From Mycoplasma sp. 1018B (GTDB taxonomy: Bacteria > Bacillota_I > Bacilli_A > Mycoplasmatales > Metamycoplasmataceae): a DNA stretch of 64,000 nucleotides. The translations under genes and the position numbers were made by a program. The stretch's first letter is position 1; each line of letters opens with the position of its first letter. Where the stretch lies: the NCBI RefSeq assembly GCF_024582675.1, contig NZ_CP102084.1, forward strand, positions 496,001 through 560,000. The letters run 5' to 3'. The notes beneath the pieces were generated by a model. It saw only the letters and a list, made by a program, of their open reading frames with translations. It did not search any database and was not told the DNA's origin. Shown in pieces: positions 58,121-64,000 of this stretch.

Positions 58121-59125
58121 TTAATCTAACTGTAATGGTAAATTTTGAAGTAAATCAATTAAATAAACATCTCTTAAAATATTGTGAGCTGGATATTCTT
58201 CATCTTGTCATTTGAATAATTCTCTATCTAATTTTATTCATGAATAAATTTTATTTTGATGTTTATCTATATAAAAACCAAAACCTTTGTCTCAAAGATT
58301 TAATTCTTCTACATAGTGAATAATATTTTCAAAACCTTCTTCATTTAATTTTTCAACATCTGATAAAAGTTGATATTTTGTATGTAAATTATAAATAATT
58401 GATTCTTCTAAAGGAAATGAGAAATTTAATGGAAATTTTGGACCGAATAAATAACTTTGTTCAAAATTACGACCGTGAATTTTGCCTTCCATAAATAAAT
58501 AAGAATTAGTTTTTAAAATTTGGCCATCAACATCTTGGTCACTTACACCTATTCTTATATTTTGAATTTTTCACTTATCTTTAGTTTCATTATTTTTATT
58601 GTAAAAAACATGTCCTAAAACAAATTTTAAATTTGCATCTTTAGGTAATTCAGATAACATAAGTGAATCAGTTACTCAATCTAAAGAATCTCATTTAGTA
58701 GTTGATTTAGTAAATACTTCTTCATCAAAAGCTTGAATTTTACGTGGATAAGGACCTTTACCTTCATATTTCATTCCAGCTAATTCATAAGCTGGTTTTA
58801 AAAGTAAATCCTCACTTTTAACAACATAATTATTTTTAACTTTTTTAATTCTTGATATAGTTCAACTTGCTGTAATTAAGGAAATAATTACAAAAACTAT
58901 AGTTGCAATAGTTAATACTCATCTAACAACATTATTTGGAGCTAATTGATAATTAAATATAGCCACAGCTAACAAAACAACCATTCAAATAGCCATTAAT
59001 AATGAAAGAAATGAAAACACTATATGAAGAACATATTTAGAATCTTTTTTAAGATTGTAATCAACAACGTTCTTTCTAAAATGTTCGTAGTTTTCATCTA
59101 AGAAAGTTTCATAATTTTTTAACAT
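58121..59125 (-). CDS. Membrane protein of unknown function (334 aa)
   Basis: ATG at 59125 with AAAGGA upstream; several UGA-Trp codons. After a charged N-terminus (MLKNYETFLDENYEHFRKN) there are two membrane segments (IVFSFLSLLMAIWMVVLLAVAIF and WVLTIATIVFVIISLITASW, residues about 35-90). A soluble C-terminal domain of about 230 residues follows, containing YEGKGPYPRKIQAFDEEVF, FMEGKIHGRNFEQSYLFG and several Trp-Asp/Glu segments. The layout of two N-terminal helices plus a cytosolic domain recalls DUF3137-type mollicute proteins, but I cannot confirm it. Divergent from tex. Confidence 0.65.
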
Positions 59126-59160
59126 ATTATTCCTTTCGTTTTTATCATTCATATATTAGA

Positions 59161-59166
59161 ATTATA
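59161..59166 (-). promoter_or_regulatory. -10 box of the 334-residue membrane protein gene
   Basis: TATAAT on the minus strand 35 nt before the ATG at 59125. Confidence 0.45.
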
Positions 59167-59234
59167 AAACATTTGATATATAAAAATATTAAATAATTAA
59201 TATTAATCTTAAAGCTAAAAAAATATTAAAAAAG

Positions 59235-59240
59235 TATAAT
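59235..59240 (+). promoter_or_regulatory. -10 box of the tex operon
   Basis: TATAAT 30 nt before the tex ATG; GAGGG serves as ribosome site. Confidence 0.5.
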
Positions 59241-59270
59241 GTAAATATATTTATTGAGGGAAATAAAATT

Positions 59271-61412
59271 ATGAATATATCTATTAAAAATGTTGCAAAA
59301 AAAATAAAATTAAGTGAAATACAAGTACAAACTGTTTTAGAATTATTATCTCAAGGTGCCACAGTTCCCTTTATTGCAAGATATAGAAAATCACAAACGC
59401 AAGGATTAAATGAAGAACAAATTCAAGAAATTGATAATTTATATCAATATGATATTGAATTAAACAAACGAAAAGAAACTATTTTAAATAAACTAAATGA
59501 AGCAAAACTTTTAACTTTAGAATTAAAAAATAAAATAGAAAATGTGGAAACAAAAGCTGAGTTAGAAAATATTTACGAACCCTTTAAAATAGGTAAAAAA
59601 ACAAAAGCCAGTGAAGCTATTGCATTAGGATTAGAACCATTAGCTAGAAGTATTTTTGACGCCAATGATGATAAATTTAATCCTTTTAAAGAAGCTAATA
59701 AATATTTAAATGAAACAGTTGTTTCAGTAGATTTTGCTATTGAACAAGCTAAATACATCATCAGTCAATGAATTTCTCAAGATATAGATATAAGAACTTT
59801 TGTCAAAGAGCAAATTTTTAATTATGGTTGAATTATTACTAAAAAGAAAAAAGACGCTAATGATGAAAAACAAATTTTTATTAATTATTATGATCATAAA
59901 GAAAAAGTTGCATCAATTGAAAATCATAGAATTTTAGCAATCAACAGGGCTGAAGAAAAAAAGATTATCACTTATAATATAGAATTTAACGAAAAAATTA
60001 TTAAATATAATTTAAACAACAAATTATTTAAAATTAAATCAACGGGTAATATTATTTATGAAGCTTTAATCGATTCTTTAGAAAGACTAATATATCCTTC
60101 AATTATTAGAGAAATTAAAAATGATTTATTCTCTAGAGCAGAAACACAAGCCATTAAGATTTTTGCAAATCAAATCGAAACAATGCTTTTATGACCAGCA
60201 GTAAAAAATAAAACTATTTTGGCTATTGACCCTGGTTATGCTCATGGTTGCAAAATAGCAATTTTAAATCCAAATGGAAAAGTTTTAAAAATTGAAAAAA
60301 TCTATCCTCATGAACCACAAAAACAAATAATTAAATCTCAAGAAATAATTAATAAACTTTTAGATAAATTTAAAATAGATATTATAGTAATTGGCAATGG
60401 TACAGCTTCAAGAGAAACAGAAGAATTTATTGCTAAAATCATACAAGAGAGAAAACTTAATAATCAAAATAATATAGGTTATGCAATAGTTTCAGAAATT
60501 GGAGCTAGCGTATATTCTATATCAGAATCAGCTATAAAAGAATTCCCCGATTTGAGCGTTGAAGAAAGATCAGCAATTAACATTGGTAGAAGATTCCAAG
60601 ATCCTTTAAATGAACTAATTAAAATTGATCCTAAATCTATTGGAGTGGGTCAGTATCAACATGATTTAAATCAAAAAGAATTATCTAAACAATTAGATTT
60701 TAAAGTAAATAAAGTTGTTAATTTGGTAGGTGTTGATGTAAATAGTGCTACTAAAGATATTCTTTATCATATTTCTGGTTTGAACAAAAGAATTGTTGAA
60801 AATATTATGGAATATAAAAATAATCAAATTTTTTCATCCAGAGAAGAATTAAAAAAAATTAAAGGAATGGGAAAAAAGGCTTACGAACAAGCAATAGGAT
60901 TTTTAAGAATTCATAATTCAAAAAATTATTTTGATCGCACTTCCATTCACCCTGAAAATTATGCATTAGCTAATCAAATTGTCAAAATTTTAGAATTAGA
61001 TTTAAATAATTTGGATAAAAATAAATTAAATCATATCGATAAAAATCAATTAATAAAACAATTAAATAGTAATAAATACGATATAGAGCAAATTATAGAA
61101 GCTTTAATTAATCCTACTAAAGATATAAGAAATGAAAAGGAAGGTTATAAAATTAAAGATAATATTCTTAATTTAAACGATTTAGAAGTTAATATGTTAA
61201 TTGATGCAACAATTTTAAATATTACTGATTTTGCCATTTTTGCTTATATTGGATTAAAGGAGACAATTTTTATTCATAAATCAAAAATTTTTATCAACGA
61301 AAAACCAATAGAAAATATTCACGATACATTTCAACCTGGTGATAATATAAAAGTTAAAATTGTTGAAATTGATTATGATCAAAAAAGAATAAAAGGACAA
61401 ATAAATTTATAA
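59271..61412 (+). CDS. tex: Tex-family RNA-binding transcription accessory protein
   Basis: A 713-residue protein with UGA-Trp codons. Segments: VQTVLELLSQGATVPFIARYRKSQTQGLNEEQI, ELENIYEPFKIGKKTKASEA, the YqgF/RNase H-like domain (ILAIDPGYAHGCKIAIL, VIGNGTASRETEEFI, SEIGASVYSISESAIKEFPDL), a helix-hairpin-helix pair (GLNKRIVENIMEY, LKKIKGMGKKAYEQA) and a C-terminal S1 domain (NITDFAIFAYIGLKETIFIHKSK). Tex binds RNA and transcription complexes. It starts a plus-strand unit with the HAD gene 2 nt downstream. Confidence 0.95.
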
Positions 61413-61414
61413 AT

Positions 61415-62230
61415 ATGTTAAAAAAACCCGATATTATTTTTATCGATCTTGACGGCACAACTTTAGATCAAAAAAAATCCAAAAATAATTTAATAAGTCA
61501 ATATAACAAAACAATTATTTCTCAATTGCAAAAGAAAAATATCAAAGTTATTATCTCTACTGGAAGAGGAATGCTAGAAAAAACTTTTAATATTAACAAA
61601 GAATTAAATTTAGAAAAAAATATAATTTTTTGAAACGGAAGCAAAGTAATGCTTAATGATGAAATAATTTTTGATAAAACATTAGATAAATCAATATTCA
61701 AGGAAATTATTAATTTAGCTCAAAAATATAAAATTCTTTCAATCATCAATTCTGATTTTAAAAATCAAACTTATTCAAATAATTTTTGACATAAATTTTC
61801 TTTTTTATTTTTAAAACATAACTTAAACAAATATGATCAAATCAATTTTAATCTTGCAGTATATAAAATTATTTTCTGACATTTTAGTAAAAGAAAACTA
61901 AATAACTTTTACAAACTTTTAAAACAATATTTTGATATAAAAATTACAGCGGTTTTTTCTGGCAAAAATAATTCTATTATTGAAGTTACAGCGGAAAAAT
62001 GTACTAAAGGTGAAGCTGAAATATTAATTTGCCAAAAATTAAATATAAATCCTCAAAATTGTTGACATGTAGGAGATACATTAAACGATTTGACAACTAA
62101 AAATAAAATTGGAAAATTAATAGCTATGAAAAATAGCAATAAAATATTTAAACAAAACGCAGATTTTATTAGCAAATATAATTATAAAAAAGGCGGATTA
62201 GGCAAAACTTTAAAGGAATTAATTGATTAA
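61415..62230 (+). CDS. Cof-type HAD-superfamily hydrolase
   Basis: A 271-residue protein with UGA-Trp codons. DIIFIDLDGTTLDQ (motif I), VIISTGRGM (motif II), CTKGEAEILI (motif III Lys) and CWHVGDTLNDL (motif IV) mark a Cof/YwpJ-like phosphatase. Substrate unknown. It lies between tex and an ABC permease gene, with only a 1-nt gap to the latter, and is a paralogue of the 52094-53011 gene. Confidence 0.88.
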
Positions 62231-62231
62231 T

Positions 62232-64000
62232 ATGTCATTTCTTAAAACTCAATTAAAAATTTATTTTCGTTATAAATCTACTTACATAAGTCCTATATTA
62301 TTAACTATTATTTTTATTTTATCTAGAATCTTATTATATTTAATGACTAAAGATTCACCTAACACTTTTGAACAACTTAGTTCATCTTTTGTTATGAATA
62401 TTTCCGGTATTTTTACAATGTTATCTATATTTGCTTTAGTTAATTTTATTGGTATTACTATATTTTACAAATATCGACAAGAAGGTTTGGAAATTATGCT
62501 CTTTTCTAAACCTATAAGTCGAAGCAAAATTTATTTTATTAATGCTATAGCTATTTCTCTTGGAATGTTATTTTCATTAACTATTTTTACATTAGGAAAT
62601 TTTTTAAGTTATTTATTTCTTTATCCTGTTGTTCCGATATTGTACGGTTTAAAAATGACCTTGGCTACTTTTTTAGCCTCTCTGTTAGCCTCTATTTTTA
62701 TTATTGGTTTGGCTTTATTTATACAAGCTTTTGCAGATTATAAACAATTTCTAATTGTTTTAGCAATTGTTCCATTTGTTATTGTTTTTCTTTTTCTAGT
62801 CCTTAAGAATAATTATTTAATTAGTGAAATTAGAACAACCAATCAATTAACTAATAATTTAATTATTTCACCAAATAAAGATGCACAAAAAACAAATAAT
62901 CAAATCGACAACATTAAAAATAATATAAATAATGATTTTTTATTGCCAGTTAGAAATAAAGGTATATCTCAAACTTATACAGAATTCAAAAAATATATTG
63001 ATAATCCTTTTGCCAATACTAAAACTTTACTTAATGCTTTAGATGATAATAAAAACAATTTTTATAATAAAGTAAAATATTTAAATTATACTGAGTATTT
63101 TTTAAGAATAATGGGAGCTTTAGATCCTAATTATACAAAGGAAAATGCTTTTGGAAATTATGATTATATACCATTAATAAATCAAAATAATGAATTAGAT
63201 TTTAGCAAATTAAAAAGCGTTGCTTTAAATCAAGATGGAAATTATTTTATTAAATTAATTGATAAAGATAATAATTTAATAAACTATATAATATTTACTT
63301 ATGATATAGAAATTATTAGAAATTATTTTAATAATTTATCTACTAATCGTTTCTTTTCTTTTAATAATTACGATCCTACTAATTCAATTAAAAAATATGA
63401 TAATGATTTAGATAATTTAAAATTATTAAATTTAAATTTTACTTCTCAAATAAATAAATTATATGATAACAACATAATCGATACACAAATGCTAATAAAA
63501 AATGAATTAATCAATCAGCAAAATATTAAAGTTTTGGCAATTGAAAATTTTCTTGATTTTCTTAATACAATTAAAACGAATCAAGAAGTTAATAAATTAG
63601 TAACTAATTTTGTTACAATTTTTGAAAATTTATTCAAACAAAATATAAATGATAGTGAAAATCCAATTGTACAATGAAACAATGAGCAAAGAAAAGAAAA
63701 TTTAAAACGTTTTGCAAAACAACTAGAAGAAATTATTTATAATTCAACAGCAATAATGTTAGCTCTAAAAGTTGTTGCAGATAATGAATTGGTTCTTCTT
63801 TTAGAGGATATTGATCCAATGATGCAAAATGTTGAATTTATTAATGTTTTATTATCTGAAAGTATTATTAATCCTGTATTAGTTAAAAATAATATTTTAG
63901 TTTATAATCGTCAAAGTGATTTTCCTTTATGGTTAGCAATTGTTTTACCTTTATCTCTTGGCGGAATTTTTACTTTTTTAGGATGATGAATAACTATTAA
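62232..64000 (+). CDS. ABC-2 type transporter permease, 5' part
   Basis: Runs past the window end; 589 codons are visible, UGA-Trp at 63675-63677. The ATG at 62232 is preferred over an in-frame TTG at 62223. The N-terminal ~200 residues hold about six membrane segments (ISPILLTIIFILSRILLYL, FTMLSIFALVNFIGITIFY, FINAIAISLGMLFSLTIF, ASLLASIFIIGLALFI, FLIVLAIVPFVIVFLFLVL). The sequence YRQEGLEIMLFSKPISRSKIY is the coupling-helix region of ABC-2 permeases. A soluble insertion of more than 350 residues follows before the next membrane segment (LWLAIVLPLSLGGIFTFLGW). An ATPase gene is expected just downstream. Substrate unknown. Confidence 0.8.

Overview
The window is an AT-rich, gene-dense piece of a mollicute (Mycoplasma-type) chromosome. 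The main evidence is genetic code 4: conserved proteins (DinB, NadD, SecA, DnaX, AtpA, PheS, PheT, Tex, ParC, ParE and others) read continuously only if UGA is tryptophan. Other mollicute traits are lipobox lipoproteins, a DUF31/MIP-type surface protease, an unlinked 5S rRNA and short intergenic gaps with small hairpin terminators. I cannot name the species from sequence alone. No tRNA gene, CRISPR array, insertion sequence or prophage was found.

Layout. 1-4.5 kb (+): end of a SufU-like Fe-S scaffold gene, dinB, a nadD-HD fusion, an RsuA/RluB pseudouridine synthase and a lipoprotein. 4.5-11.3 kb (-): DUF31 lipoprotein protease, secA, a small unknown gene and gpmI. 11.5-18.3 kb (+): dnaX-ybaB-recR-tmk-holB-rsmI, then an RNase J paralogue that has lost its metal-binding motif. 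18.4-22.6 kb: ymdB (-), whiA, holA (two frame breaks), rnpB and ychF (+). 22.6-28.1 kb (-): end of the spc/alpha ribosomal cluster (secY-adk, a terminator, then map-infA-rpmJ-rpsM-rpsK-rpoA-rplQ). 28.2-33.8 kb: a 16S-23S operon on the minus strand, flanked on both sides by a 5S gene on the plus strand. 33.9-40.9 kb (-): the complete F1Fo ATP synthase operon. 41-44 kb (-): YwaF-like membrane protein, ffh and a GNAT acetyltransferase. 44.1-51.3 kb (-): rarA-pheS-ung-pheT-glyA-tsaD. 51.4-58 kb: RNase HIII-like gene and a Cof-type phosphatase (-), a small membrane protein (+), and topoisomerase IV parC/parE (-). 58.1-64 kb: a membrane protein (-), then tex, a second HAD phosphatase and the start of an ABC-2 type permease (+).

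Most of the content is housekeeping: DNA replication and repair (DnaX, HolA, HolB, RecR, DinB, Ung, RarA, topoisomerase IV), translation (rRNA, ribosomal proteins, PheST, Map, InfA, TsaD), protein export (SecA, SecY, Ffh) and energy (ATP synthase, GpmI).

The most unusual signals are: (i) six apparent minus-one breaks in four otherwise conserved genes (holA twice, atpD, ffh, the GNAT gene twice), each at a run of 6-7 A in the mRNA and each repaired by adding one A, pointing to sequence undercalling, transcriptional slippage or population variation; (ii) an RNase J pseudoenzyme with every catalytic motif replaced; (iii) two 5S genes in opposite orientation flanking the 16S-23S operon; (iv) a long nested hairpin between 5S and atpC; (v) an in-phase A AAA AAG site in dnaX, followed closely by a minus-one-frame stop. 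No clearly new multigene system was seen.
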